This document shows, piece by piece, positions 17,306 to 25,705 of a stretch of DNA of 32,348 nucleotides; within the stretch, counting starts at the first letter, position 1; the number at the start of each line of letters is the position of its first letter. The translations under genes and the position numbers were made by a program. Location of the stretch: NCBI GenBank assembly GCA_025965475.1, contig JAOPWV010000086.1, positions 1-32,348 on the forward strand, read 5' to 3'. This DNA is from Frankiales bacterium (GTDB taxonomy: Bacteria > Actinomycetota > Actinomycetes > Mycobacteriales > SCTD01). Below the pieces are notes generated by a model. It was not told the DNA's origin and did not search any database. It saw nothing but the letters and a program-made list of their open reading frames with translations.

Positions 17306-19176
17306 GCAGCACCAGCAACGCCCTGAAGGGGGTCGACCCGGTCGTCCTCGAGATCGTCGAGGGCAGCCTGGCGGCGGTCGAGATGGAGGTCGAGACGGCC
17401 ATCGGCCGGACGTCCCGCTCACCGATGATCCGCGACGCCCACGACTTCCGGGCCGGCATCCACGACCGCAAGCTGCGCAAGCTCACCGGCCGCTCGTACT
17501 CCGCGCTCGTCCACCCGGTCGTGCGGGACTTCCCGATCGAGACGATGAAGCCCGGCGACGTCTTCTTCCACAACGACGTCTACCGGTCCGAGGGCGGCAT
17601 CGGCCACCTGCCCGACCTGTGCGTGACGGTGCCGGTCTTCTTCGACGGCGAGGTCGTGGCCTTCGTGCAGGCCTTCGGCCACCACGACGACATCGGCGGC
17701 GCCTGCCCCGGCTCCATGCCGAGCAAGGCGACCGAGATCTACCAGGAGGGCCTGATGGTCCCTCCGATCAAGCTGTGGGACCAGGGCGTCCCGAACCAGG
17801 CCGCCCTGACGATCATGACGCGCAACTCCCGGATGCCCGACTCGCTCGCTGCCGACCTCGACGCCGAGTGCTCGGCCTGCCTGATGGGGTCGCGCCGGCT
17901 GACCGAGCTGTTCGAGCGGTACGGCCGCGAGACCGTCGAGGCCTGTTTCGACGCGATCATCGACAAGACCACCGAGACCTACCGCCGCGAGATCCTCACC
18001 AAGATCCCCGACGGCGAGTACGTCTGGGAGGACTACGCCGAGCACGACGGCGTCGACGAGCCGCAGCTGCACACCCAGCGGATCACGCTGACCAAGACGC
18101 CGGACAAGATCATCATCGACTTCACCGGCACGTCCAAGCAGGCGAAGGGCCCGATCAACCACGCGGGCGACTACGCGGACGGCAACTTCCTCAAGAAGTG
18201 GCTGGCCCCGATCCTGCGCAACCTCGCGGACACCCCCGAGCGGATGGCCGAGCTCGACGTCAACGAGGGGATCGTGCCGCTCATCGAGATGCGGTTCCCG
18301 GAGAAGGGGACGCTGCTGACGCCGATCTTCCCGGCGCCGGTCAACGCCCGCACCTTCGTCATCCTGCGGCTGCTCGGCGTCCTGGCGGGTGTCCTCGCCA
18401 AGGCCGTCGACGGCCGCATGCCGGCCGACCAGGAGACGATCCGCTACACCGGCGTCTACGGCCACGACCTGAACGGCGACGACTACCTCATGCGCGAGGT
18501 GCTCGGCGGCGGCTCCGGCGGCCGGTACTACGCCGACGGCGAGGACACCATCCACGTCGTCCCCGACTCGCGGAACCTGCCGACCGAGTTCACCGAGTCC
18601 CGCTTCCCGTTCCTCGTCGAGCGGCTCGGCCTGGCCAAGGACTCCGGCGGCGCGGGGGAGTTCCGCGGCGGCCTCGGCTACGAGAAGCACATCCGCATGC
18701 TGCGCGACGGCTACTTCATGTCGATCGCGGACCGCTCGATCCTGGCCTGCTGGGGCGTCAAGGGCGGCAAGGCCGGCAAGTCGTTCCAGGTCGTCATCGA
18801 CGCGGGCGGCCCGAACGAGCGGGAGATGGAGGGCCTGGTCGACGACGAGTTCGTCCGCGCCGGCGAGGTCATCCGTATCCGGACGACCGGCGGCGGCGGC
18901 TGGGGTGACCCGCTCGACCGCAAGGTGGAGTCCGTCGTCCGCGACGTCGTCTGGGGCAAGGTGTCCTTCGAGGCGGCGCGTGACGACTACGGAGTCCTGC
19001 TGTCCGGTCCGCAGGAGGAGCCGGACCTCGACGCCGCGGCCACAGAGGAGCTGCGCGCCCGGCTGCGCGCCGAGCGGCCGGAGATGCCGTTCTTCGACCG
19101 GGGTCCCGGCTACGCCCTGCTGTCCGGCGGCAAGCAGTACGCCGACGTCGACTGGGTCGGCAGCCCGCCGGCCTGA
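17302..19176 (+). CDS. hyuB: Hydantoinase/oxoprolinase subunit B (HyuB family)
   Basis: A 624-residue HyuB-type partner of HyuA. Conserved metal-site-like blocks are FHNDVY (89-94) followed by GGIGHLPD, and GHHDDIGG (126-133), where hydantoinases often have HWADIGG. The C-terminal core ends in TGGGGWGDPLDRKVE, a family hallmark. It continues for about 85 residues beyond that point (a region rich in acidic residues ending VDWVGSPPA). The GTG start at 17302 overlaps the hyuA stop. Together the pair probably forms an ATP-dependent cyclic amidase or a carboxylase. The strand-closing terminator at 19189-19227 ends the unit. The pair may be functionally linked to the Mo hydroxylase operon just upstream. 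Confidence 0.87.
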   Translation: MSSTSNALKGVDPVVLEIVEGSLAAVEMEVETAIGRTSRSPMIRDAHDFRAGIHDRKLRKLTGRSYSALVHPVVRDFPIETMKPGDVFFHNDVYRSEGGIGHLPDLCVTVPVFFDGEVVAFVQAFGHHDDIGGACPGSMPSKATEIYQEGLMVPPIKLWDQGVPNQAALTIMTRNSRMPDSLAADLDAECSACLMGSRRLTELFERYGRETVEACFDAIIDKTTETYRREILTKIPDGEYVWEDYAEHDGVDEPQLHTQRITLTKTPDKIIIDFTGTSKQAKGPINHAGDYADGNFLKKWLAPILRNLADTPERMAELDVNEGIVPLIEMRFPEKGTLLTPIFPAPVNARTFVILRLLGVLAGVLAKAVDGRMPADQETIRYTGVYGHDLNGDDYLMREVLGGGSGGRYYADGEDTIHVVPDSRNLPTEFTESRFPFLVERLGLAKDSGGAGEFRGGLGYEKHIRMLRDGYFMSIADRSILACWGVKGGKAGKSFQVVIDAGGPNEREMEGLVDDEFVRAGEVIRIRTTGGGGWGDPLDRKVESVVRDVVWGKVSFEAARDDYGVLLSGPQEEPDLDAAATEELRARLRAERPEMPFFDRGPGYALLSGGKQYADVDWVGSPPA

Positions 19177-19188
19177 CCCGCGCCCGTC

Positions 19189-19227
19189 GCTGACGCCCTC
19201 ACCGGCACCCCCGGTGGGGGCGTCAGC
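19189..19227. terminator. Bidirectional terminator between hyuB and the second PucR gene
   Basis: GCTGACGCCC (19189-19198) pairs perfectly with GGGCGTCAGC (19218-19227). Inside it CACCGG (19200-19205) pairs with CCGGTG (19211-19216), with one T-G wobble between the two stems, giving about 17 pairs and a 5-base loop. It sits 13 bases after the hyuB stop and contains the stop codon of the convergent regulator. There is no long T-tract on either side. Confidence 0.75.
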
Positions 19228-20824
19228 TGCGTGGTGCCGGGATCCGGCCCACCAGCGGCCGTCGCTCGGTCTCGTAGGTCGCCGCGCTCGACCGCAGCCG
19301 CCACGCGACGAGCGCCAGGTCCAGGGCGGTACGGCGTTCGCGCTGGCTGAGGTCGAGGCCGCCGAGCAGGCTCTGGATGCGCTCCAGCCGGTTGTAGAGC
19401 GTCTGGCGGCGGACCCCGAGCGCGTCCGCCGTACGCGTCTTGGACAGCCCGTGCCCGAGGTAGGCGTCGAGGCTGCGGACCAGGTCGGCCCCGTGCCGCG
19501 CGTCGTACTCGAGCAGGACGCCGAGCTGTTCGTCGACGAACCGTTCCAGCTGCGGGTCGCCCACCAGCCGGGACAGCAGGCGGTGCACGCCGACGTCCGG
19601 CGCCAGCAGCAGGCGTACGCCGGTGCCGAGCCGGCGGGCCAGGGCGCTGGCCTCCCGCGCCTCGCGCACGCTGCGGACCAGGCCGGACACGTCGGCGACA
19701 GACGGGCCGGCGGCGACCGCGACCGCGTGCCCGCCGGTCGTCGCGGCGAGCTCGCTGTCGATGGCGTCGGCGAGCTGCCCGAGCACCCGGCGCAGGGCGG
19801 TGTCATTGCCCGCGGCGGTCGCGCCGGCCAGCAGCACGTCCTCGTCCACGTCGGCGACGAGGGCCGTCCCGAAGACCCGGCGGCCGGCCTCGGTGGCGGC
19901 GTTGACGGCGGCCCGGGTCGAGGTGCCCGGGTCGACCCCGAAGCAGACGGCCACCAGGACCTGGCCGGGGCGCGGCGTCAGCCCGACCGCCGCCGCCCGG
20001 GCGGCCAGTTCGCCGACCGAGCCGAACCTGTTCCTGGCGATGTCGCGGAGCAGCTCCCGGCCGGCCTGTCGCCGGGCCGGGGCCAGGCCACCGCTGTGCA
20101 CGAGTTCGAGGGCCACCGCGACGACGCCCCGCTCCAGCACGATGTCGCGCTGCCGCCCGTGCCCGCCGTGCAGGACGAGGTGGCCCCACTCGACGCCGAA
20201 GACCTCCACCGGCCGCCGGGCGCTGTACGGGTCGTGCACACCTGGCTTGCTCCGGCCGCCGTCCTCCTCGCTGCTGGCGACGACCCGTCCCTCGCCCGAC
20301 ACCAGCGTCGCCGGGCACCCCGCCAGGGTCGCGACCCGGCGCAGCAGCCCGGGCAGGCCGCCACCGGCCAGCAGGCTGTCGGTGAGCTCGGCGCTGACCA
20401 GCTCCGCCGCCCGCAGCCCCTCCACCTCCCGGGTGATCAGGAGCTGGTGGACGGTCTCGGTGACCTCGATGAACGGGATGACCCCGTGGAACACCACGAG
20501 CGGGAGGTCGTGCTCCTTTGCCGCGTCGGCCAGCGGCTGCGGTGTGGCGGCGAAGGTGCGGCCCAGCTCCAGGCACAGGGCCGTGACGCCGCGCGCGGCG
20601 AGGCCGGCCGCGTAGCTGCGGACCTGTTCCGGGCTCGCACCGACCAGGCCGAGGCCGGTGGTGAGCAGGACCTCGCCGCCCTTGAGCAAAGGGCCGATGT
20701 CGTAGATCTCCGAGGTGTGCACCCAGCGGACCTCTCGCCGCTCCAGGTGCTCACCGTGCACGACCTGCGGGCGGGCCCGGGTCAGCACCGGGAGCGCGAG
20801 CAGGTCGGTCAGGGTGAGGGCCAT
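19223..20824 (-). CDS. PucR-family transcriptional regulator (second copy)
   Basis: A 533-residue regulator. It starts directly with the PucR domain (MALTLTDLLALPVLTRARPQVV). A central region contains GEGRVVAS and ASSEEDGG segments, and the C-terminal PucR helix-turn-helix lies at about 460-490 (SKTRTADALGVRRQTLYNRLERI). I chose ATG 20824 because the domain begins there. An upstream TTG at 20863 would add 13 residues, and neither has a clear ribosome site. It is divergent from the BMP ABC importer and convergent with hyuAB, so it probably regulates one or both. It differs from the first PucR copy in length and sequence, so the two probably respond to different ligands or act at different levels. 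The ligand is unknown. Confidence 0.87.
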   Translation of the reverse strand: MALTLTDLLALPVLTRARPQVVHGEHLERREVRWVHTSEIYDIGPLLKGGEVLLTTGLGLVGASPEQVRSYAAGLAARGVTALCLELGRTFAATPQPLADAAKEHDLPLVVFHGVIPFIEVTETVHQLLITREVEGLRAAELVSAELTDSLLAGGGLPGLLRRVATLAGCPATLVSGEGRVVASSEEDGGRSKPGVHDPYSARRPVEVFGVEWGHLVLHGGHGRQRDIVLERGVVAVALELVHSGGLAPARRQAGRELLRDIARNRFGSVGELAARAAAVGLTPRPGQVLVAVCFGVDPGTSTRAAVNAATEAGRRVFGTALVADVDEDVLLAGATAAGNDTALRRVLGQLADAIDSELAATTGGHAVAVAAGPSVADVSGLVRSVREAREASALARRLGTGVRLLLAPDVGVHRLLSRLVGDPQLERFVDEQLGVLLEYDARHGADLVRSLDAYLGHGLSKTRTADALGVRRQTLYNRLERIQSLLGGLDLSQRERRTALDLALVAWRLRSSAATYETERRPLVGRIPAPRS

Positions 20825-20877
20825 GCGGATACCGTGGCCGCAGCTGGACGGAACGTCAAACAACCCGAGGAGAATCT

Positions 20878-20928
20878 GGACAGACTGTCCCTTGAAGGGG
20901 TGCTACCTACGGCGGTGTGATCACCGCC
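20878..20928. promoter_or_regulatory. Intergenic control region between PucR (second copy) and the ABC importer
   Basis: Two perfect inverted repeats lie in the 167-base divergent gap: GGACAG-A-CTGTCC (20878-20890) and GGCGGTG-TGAT-CACCGCC (20911-20928). Between them TGCTACCTA (20901-20909) could hold a -10 element for the importer. These are operator candidates for the adjacent PucR protein or another regulator. The assignment is by symmetry only. Confidence 0.4.
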
Positions 20929-20991
20929 ACCAGATCCTCCCCCCGCGCCCCGGAGCAACCGGCGAGCCGGGGGGTCGCAGAAGGAGTGCTC

Positions 20992-22068
20992 ATGGCTCGT
21001 ACACGTCTCTGGCGCCGCTCCGCGGTCGCCCTGCTCGGCGCCGCCGCACTGGCGACCGTCGCGGCCTGCGGCGGCAACACCGGTACGACCACCGCCTCGT
21101 CCCCGGCCGCCGGCGCGAGCGCCGGGGCGAGCACGACCGCGAAGCCGCTCGTCTACGGCGCCTACGCGACCCCGATCGAGGAGCCGTGGGACGGCGTCAT
21201 CCACCGGGCGCTGCAGGCGGCCGCCGACAAGGGCGACATCACCTACAAGCACGTCGACAACATCGGCTACGCAGGCGGCATGGAGCGCACGCTGCGCGAC
21301 ATCGCCGCCAATGACAAGCCCGCCGTCGTCTTCGGTGACGCGTTCGGCAACGAGGCCGCGGTCCGCAAGGTGGCCAAGGACTTCCCGGCCATCGCCTTCG
21401 CGTTCGGCTCCGGGGAGAAGGAGCAGGCCCCGAACCTGTCGGTCTTCGACAACTGGATCCACGATCCGGCGTACCTGGCGGGCATGCTCGCCGGCGGCAC
21501 CACGAAGTCCAACGTCCTGGGCGTCGTCGGCGGCTACCCGGTGCCCGAGGTGAACCGCATCGTCAACGCCTTCATCGGCGGAGCCCAGTCGGTCAACCCG
21601 AAGGTCCAGGTCAAGGTCAGCTTCATCAACACCTGGTTCGACCCGGCCAAGGGCAAGCAGGCCGCGCAGGCGCAGATCGCCCAGAACGCGGACGTGCTGT
21701 TCGCCGAGCGCGCCGGCGTCATCGAGGCTGCCAAGGAGAAGGGCCTGCGCTCCATCGGCGCGATGGCCGACCAGAAGTCCCAGGGTCCCGACTCGGTCAT
21801 GACCAGCCTGCTGTGGGACATGGGCCCGACCGTCCAGGCTGTGCTGCAGCAGGTGCGTGACGGCAAGTACGTCGGCGCGAACCTCAAGGACTACAGCTTC
21901 CTCAAGAACGGCGGCTCCTCGCTGGCCGAGCTGAACACTGCCGTCAAGGGCGGCATCCCGGCTGACCTCATGGCCAAGGTGACCGCGAAGCAGGCCGAGC
22001 TGAAGTCCGGCTCCTTCACCACCCCGGTGGACGAGAAGACGCCCGCGGGATCCACCGAGATCAAGTGA
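20992..22068 (+). CDS. BMP-family ABC importer substrate-binding lipoprotein
   Basis: A 358-residue basic membrane protein (BMP/Med)-family lipoprotein, the family that binds nucleosides in several bacteria. The N-terminus has an Arg-rich n-region, a hydrophobic core and a lipobox ending in Cys (LATVAAC, Cys23), followed by a Ser/Thr/Ala-rich linker. The mature part starts LVYGAYATPIEEPWDG. The ATG at 20992 is preceded by AAGGAG (20981-20986), which is far better than the in-frame GTG at 20917. It overlaps the ATPase gene by 4 bases. With an ATPase and two permeases it forms a complete importer. In this cluster the cargo is probably a pyrimidine nucleoside, base or ureide. Confidence 0.9.
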   Translation: MARTRLWRRSAVALLGAAALATVAACGGNTGTTTASSPAAGASAGASTTAKPLVYGAYATPIEEPWDGVIHRALQAAADKGDITYKHVDNIGYAGGMERTLRDIAANDKPAVVFGDAFGNEAAVRKVAKDFPAIAFAFGSGEKEQAPNLSVFDNWIHDPAYLAGMLAGGTTKSNVLGVVGGYPVPEVNRIVNAFIGGAQSVNPKVQVKVSFINTWFDPAKGKQAAQAQIAQNADVLFAERAGVIEAAKEKGLRSIGAMADQKSQGPDSVMTSLLWDMGPTVQAVLQQVRDGKYVGANLKDYSFLKNGGSSLAELNTAVKGGIPADLMAKVTAKQAELKSGSFTTPVDEKTPAGSTEIK

Positions 22069-23657
22069 GTTCTGTGTCGTCAGCACCATCAGCACCAGGC
22101 ACGGCCGCTCGTCCGGTCGTCGAGCTCCGTGACATCCGCAAGAGTTACGGCGACCTGCTCGTCAACGACGGCGTGGACCTCTCCCTCGAGGAGGGGGAGG
22201 TCCACGCCGTGCTCGGCGAGAACGGCGCCGGCAAGACCACGCTCATGCGGATCCTCTACGGCCTGACCCGGCCCGACAGTGGCGAGATCAGGGTCGCCGG
22301 CGAACCGGTGACCATCGCCACGCCGAAGGACGCGATCGCGCACGGGATCGGCATGGTCACGCAGCACTTCGCGCTGGTGAAGCCGATGACCGTGACCGAG
22401 AACGTGGTCCTGTCCGAGATCGGTCTCGGCCGCGTGAACCTGGCCACGGCGCGCCGGAAGGTGCTCGAGGCGGCGGACCGCATCGGCGTGGCCGTCGACC
22501 CGGACGCCCGCGTCGGCTCGCTGTCCATCGGCGAGCAGCAGCGGGTGGAGATCCTCAAGGCCCTCTACAACGACTGCCGCGTGCTGATCCTCGACGAGCC
22601 GACGGCGGTCCTCGTGCCCCAGGACGTCGACGCCCTCTTCGCGACCGTGCACCGGCTCACCGAGCAGGGCATGGCCGTGCTGTTCATCAGCCACAAGCTG
22701 CACGAGGTCAGTGCGAACAGCACCCGGGTCAGCGTGCTCCGCCGCGGCCGCATCGTCGAGACGATGCCGACCGGCAACGCCGACCCGCGGGCGCTGGCCG
22801 AGCTGATGGTCGGCCGCCCCACCCTGGGCGTACGACGAGCCGACGCACCTGTCGCGGCTGACCCCGAGCTGGCCCTGGCGGAGCCGACCGGCACCACGTC
22901 GGAGCCGCCGCCCGCGAAGGACGTCGTACTACAGCTCGAGGAGGTCTCGCTCGGCGGCAGCGGGACCCGGCTCACCCTCGACGGGGTCAGCCTGTCCGTC
23001 CGGAGCGGCGAGATCGTCGGCGTGGCCGGCGTCTCCGGCAACGGCCAGCGCGAGCTCGTCGACGTGCTCTGCGGGATGGCCGCGCCCATCGCGGGGCGGG
23101 TCACCGTCGGCGGCACCGACATCACCGGACGCGGTCCGCGCGACGTGATGAACGCCGGGCTCGGCCGCATCCCGGAGGACCGCCACGGCAGTGTCGTCGG
23201 CGAGCTCTCCGTCGAGCACAACCTGGTCATCGAGGACCTCGACTCCTACCGGCGCGGGCCGTTCCTCGACCGCCGCCGGGTCCGGGCCCACGCCGAGGCG
23301 CTCATCGAGCGGTTCTCCATCAAGGCCAAGCCGACCGACCCGATCGGGTCGCTGTCTGGCGGCAACATGCAGAAGGTCCTGCTGGCCCGGGTGCTGTCCC
23401 GCGACCCGCGGGCCGTCGTCGTCGCCCAGCCCAGCCGCGGGCTGGACGTCGGGGCCACCGAGTTCGTCCACCGCGAGCTGCTGGACCGGCGCGCCGCCGG
23501 CGCCGCCGTACTGCTGGTCTCCGAGGACCTCGAGGAGCTGCTGGCGCTGGCCGACCGGCTCGTCGTGATGTTCGAGGGCCGGATCGTCGGCGAGGTCCCG
23601 ATCGCCGAGGCCACACCGGCCCGGCTGGGCCTGCTCATGGCTGGGGAGGCCGCATGA
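22065..23657 (+). CDS. ABC importer ATPase with two nucleotide-binding domains (nucleoside/sugar type)
   Basis: A 530-residue tandem ATPase of the RbsA/YufO type. Domain 1 has a full Walker A (GENGAGKT, 51-58), signature LSIGEQQRVEI and Walker B VLILDEPTA. Domain 2 has the usual degenerate Walker A (GVSGNGQREL), signature LSGGNMQKV and Walker B-like VVVAQPSRGLD. One degenerate site is normal for this subfamily. The GTG at 22065 overlaps the lipoprotein stop. A second GTG at 22074 is possible and would change only three residues. It is cytoplasmic and pairs with the two permeases that follow. Confidence 0.92.
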   Translation: MSSVSSAPSAPGTAARPVVELRDIRKSYGDLLVNDGVDLSLEEGEVHAVLGENGAGKTTLMRILYGLTRPDSGEIRVAGEPVTIATPKDAIAHGIGMVTQHFALVKPMTVTENVVLSEIGLGRVNLATARRKVLEAADRIGVAVDPDARVGSLSIGEQQRVEILKALYNDCRVLILDEPTAVLVPQDVDALFATVHRLTEQGMAVLFISHKLHEVSANSTRVSVLRRGRIVETMPTGNADPRALAELMVGRPTLGVRRADAPVAADPELALAEPTGTTSEPPPAKDVVLQLEEVSLGGSGTRLTLDGVSLSVRSGEIVGVAGVSGNGQRELVDVLCGMAAPIAGRVTVGGTDITGRGPRDVMNAGLGRIPEDRHGSVVGELSVEHNLVIEDLDSYRRGPFLDRRRVRAHAEALIERFSIKAKPTDPIGSLSGGNMQKVLLARVLSRDPRAVVVAQPSRGLDVGATEFVHRELLDRRAAGAAVLLVSEDLEELLALADRLVVMFEGRIVGEVPIAEATPARLGLLMAGEAA

Positions 23658-24769
23658 GACTCGCACTGCGCGGCACCGCTCCGCGCTGGCTGACCCCGGT
23701 GCTGCTGCTCATCACCGTGGTCGTGACGTTCGCGATCACCGCCGGGCCGATCCGCGCGGCCGGTGCCGCCCCCGGGGCGGCGTACGAGCGCTACGTGCTC
23801 ACCCCGCTGTCCTCGCCGGCGTCCTTCTACGAGGTGCTGCTCGCGGCGACCCCGTTGCTGTTCACCGGCCTGGCCGTGGCGATCGCCTTCCGCTCCGGCT
23901 ACTACAACATCGGTGCCGAGGGCCAGTTCCTCGCCGGCGCGATGGGCGCGACGGCCGTCGCGCTGGCCTGGCCGGACCTGCCGCGCGGGATCGCCCTGCC
24001 GGTCGCGTTCGTGGCCGGCGCGGCCGGGGGAGCCCTGTGGGCGCTGATCCCCGCGCTGCTGCGCGTCAAGTTGGACATCGACGAGGTCGTCACGACGCTG
24101 CTGCTCAACCCGGTCGCGCTGCTGCTGCTGCAGGGGATGCTGAACGGGCCGTGGCGCAACCCGGTGAACCAGTTCCCGGAGTCCCAGGCGTTCAGCGGCT
24201 CCTACGTCCTGCCGAGCGTCATCCCCGGTGCCCGCGTGCACCTCGGGTTCGTCATCGCCCTCGCCCTCGCGGTGCTCGCCTGGCTGGTGATCTCCCGGAC
24301 CGCCACCGGCCTGCGGATGCGCGCCGTCGGCCTCGCCGCTCCCGCCGCCCGGTTCAGCGGGGTCTCGGTGCAGCGCACCCTGCTCGGCTCGGCCCTGGCC
24401 AGCGGCGCGATCGCCGGCCTCGGCGGCATGAGCCAGGTATGCGGCCTGCAGGGCCAGCTCACCGGGGAGATCTCGTCCAACTTCGGCTACACCGGGATCG
24501 TCGTCGCCACCCTCGGCGGCCTGACGGCTCTGGGTGTCGTGCTCGTCGCGGTCCTGCTCGCCGACATCACGGTCGGCGCGGAGTCGGCGGCCCGGGTGCT
24601 GCAGCTGCCCCCGCAGATGGGTCAGGTGCTCACCGCCGTCCTGCTGCTGGTCACGGTCAGCCTGCTGGTCTTCCGGCGCTACCGACTGGTCCTGCGCCCG
24701 TCGCGGCCACCGGCGTCCACCCGGCAACCGTCCACACCGACCGCCGAGCACGCAGGAGTCAGTCCGTGA
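23654..24769 (+). CDS. ABC importer permease 1 (BMP/nucleoside type)
   Basis: A 371-residue multi-spanning permease of the branched-chain/ribose/nucleoside superfamily. The characteristic FRSGYYNIGAEGQFLAGA block occurs at about residues 76-93, and eight to ten hydrophobic segments are visible. The ATG at 23654 overlaps the ATPase stop (ATGA). The C-terminal 30 residues are hydrophilic and Pro/Thr-rich. It is the YufP-like partner of the next permease. Both are needed for a heterodimeric channel. Confidence 0.9.
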   Translation: MRLALRGTAPRWLTPVLLLITVVVTFAITAGPIRAAGAAPGAAYERYVLTPLSSPASFYEVLLAATPLLFTGLAVAIAFRSGYYNIGAEGQFLAGAMGATAVALAWPDLPRGIALPVAFVAGAAGGALWALIPALLRVKLDIDEVVTTLLLNPVALLLLQGMLNGPWRNPVNQFPESQAFSGSYVLPSVIPGARVHLGFVIALALAVLAWLVISRTATGLRMRAVGLAAPAARFSGVSVQRTLLGSALASGAIAGLGGMSQVCGLQGQLTGEISSNFGYTGIVVATLGGLTALGVVLVAVLLADITVGAESAARVLQLPPQMGQVLTAVLLLVTVSLLVFRRYRLVLRPSRPPASTRQPSTPTAEHAGVSP

Positions 24770-25662
24770 TCGACATCCTCGCGCTGATCGGCGCGATGCT
24801 CGTGGCGGCGACCCCGCTGATCTACGCGGCCACCGGCGAGGTGCTCACCGAGCGGGCCGGCATCCTCAACCTCGGCATCGAGGGCACGATGTACGCCGGT
24901 GCGTTCTCGGGCTTCCTCGTCGCGGCGAAGACCGGGTCGCCGTGGCTCGGCCTGGCGGCCGCGCTGGTCCTGGGCGTCGTGGCAGGTGCCCTGATGGGCC
25001 TGCTCGTCGTCACCCTCGGCGTCAACCAGCACGTCGCCGGCATCGGCACCACGCTGCTGCTCATCGGGGCCAGCGAGTTCACCAACCGCCTGCTGTACGG
25101 CGGCGGCGCCCTGGTCCAGATCGACAAGTTCGGGCTGCTGTTCCCCGACGTACCCGTGCTCGGTCAGTACGTCCTGACCTACGTCGCGCTGATCGTCGTC
25201 GTCCCGTTCGTGTGGTGGCTGCTGCGCGCCACCGGCTTCGGGCTGCGCGTCCGGGCCGTCGGGGAGAACCCCGAGGCGGCCGACGCGGCGGGCATCAGCG
25301 TGGCCCGGACCCGGTACGCCGCGCTCATGGGCGGCGGGGCCCTGATGGCGGCCGGCGGTGCCTTCCTCACGCTCGCCGTCGTCGGCACCTTCACGCTGAA
25401 CATCAGCAACGGCCGCGGCTGGGTGTGCATCGCCCTGGTCATCTTCGCCCGCTGGCGGGTCTGGCCCGCCGTCCTCGGTGCCCTGCTGTTCGCCGGGGTC
25501 GACGCGCTGCAGCTGCAGCTGGTCATCACGCCCGCGTTCTCCGGCATCCCGCGCGAGCTGATGCTCGCCCTGCCGTACCTCGTCGTCATCGCCGCGCTGG
25601 CCGCGTCCGGCCGCGGCCTCGTCTACCCCGGCGCCTACCTCAAGCCCTACCGCCGTGCCTGA
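24766..25662 (+). CDS. ABC importer permease 2 (BMP/nucleoside type)
   Basis: A 298-residue permease with the YufQ-type block VLTERAGILNLGIEGTMYAGA near residues 25-45 and about eight hydrophobic segments. I chose GTG 24766 because it overlaps the first permease stop as GTGA and has AGGAG (24754-24758) 7 bases ahead. Longer in-frame starts would run over the upstream gene. The C-terminus (RGLVYPGAYLKPYRRA) is typical. It completes the importer. The cytosine deaminase gene follows after 43 bases, so the importer and deaminase are probably cotranscribed. Confidence 0.9.
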   Translation: MIDILALIGAMLVAATPLIYAATGEVLTERAGILNLGIEGTMYAGAFSGFLVAAKTGSPWLGLAAALVLGVVAGALMGLLVVTLGVNQHVAGIGTTLLLIGASEFTNRLLYGGGALVQIDKFGLLFPDVPVLGQYVLTYVALIVVVPFVWWLLRATGFGLRVRAVGENPEAADAAGISVARTRYAALMGGGALMAAGGAFLTLAVVGTFTLNISNGRGWVCIALVIFARWRVWPAVLGALLFAGVDALQLQLVITPAFSGIPRELMLALPYLVVIAALAASGRGLVYPGAYLKPYRRA

Positions 25663-25705
25663 CCTCCACCCCCTTACGGCCACTCGTGGCACAACCGGAG
25701 TTGAT

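Noticed and set aside
14642-19806. Long minus-strand open frames opposite hyuA and hyuB
   Set aside because: Low-complexity translations lying over genes with clear motifs, and no ribosome site or promoter support.
20917-20991. Longer BMP lipoprotein starting at GTG 20917
   Set aside because: It would put 25 extra residues before the signal peptide, and ATG 20992 has a strong ribosome site.
25679-25690. GCCAC-TC-GTGGC repeat before the cytosine deaminase
   Set aside because: Short, and a nearly identical string recurs inside the NmrA-like coding sequence, so it is probably chance.
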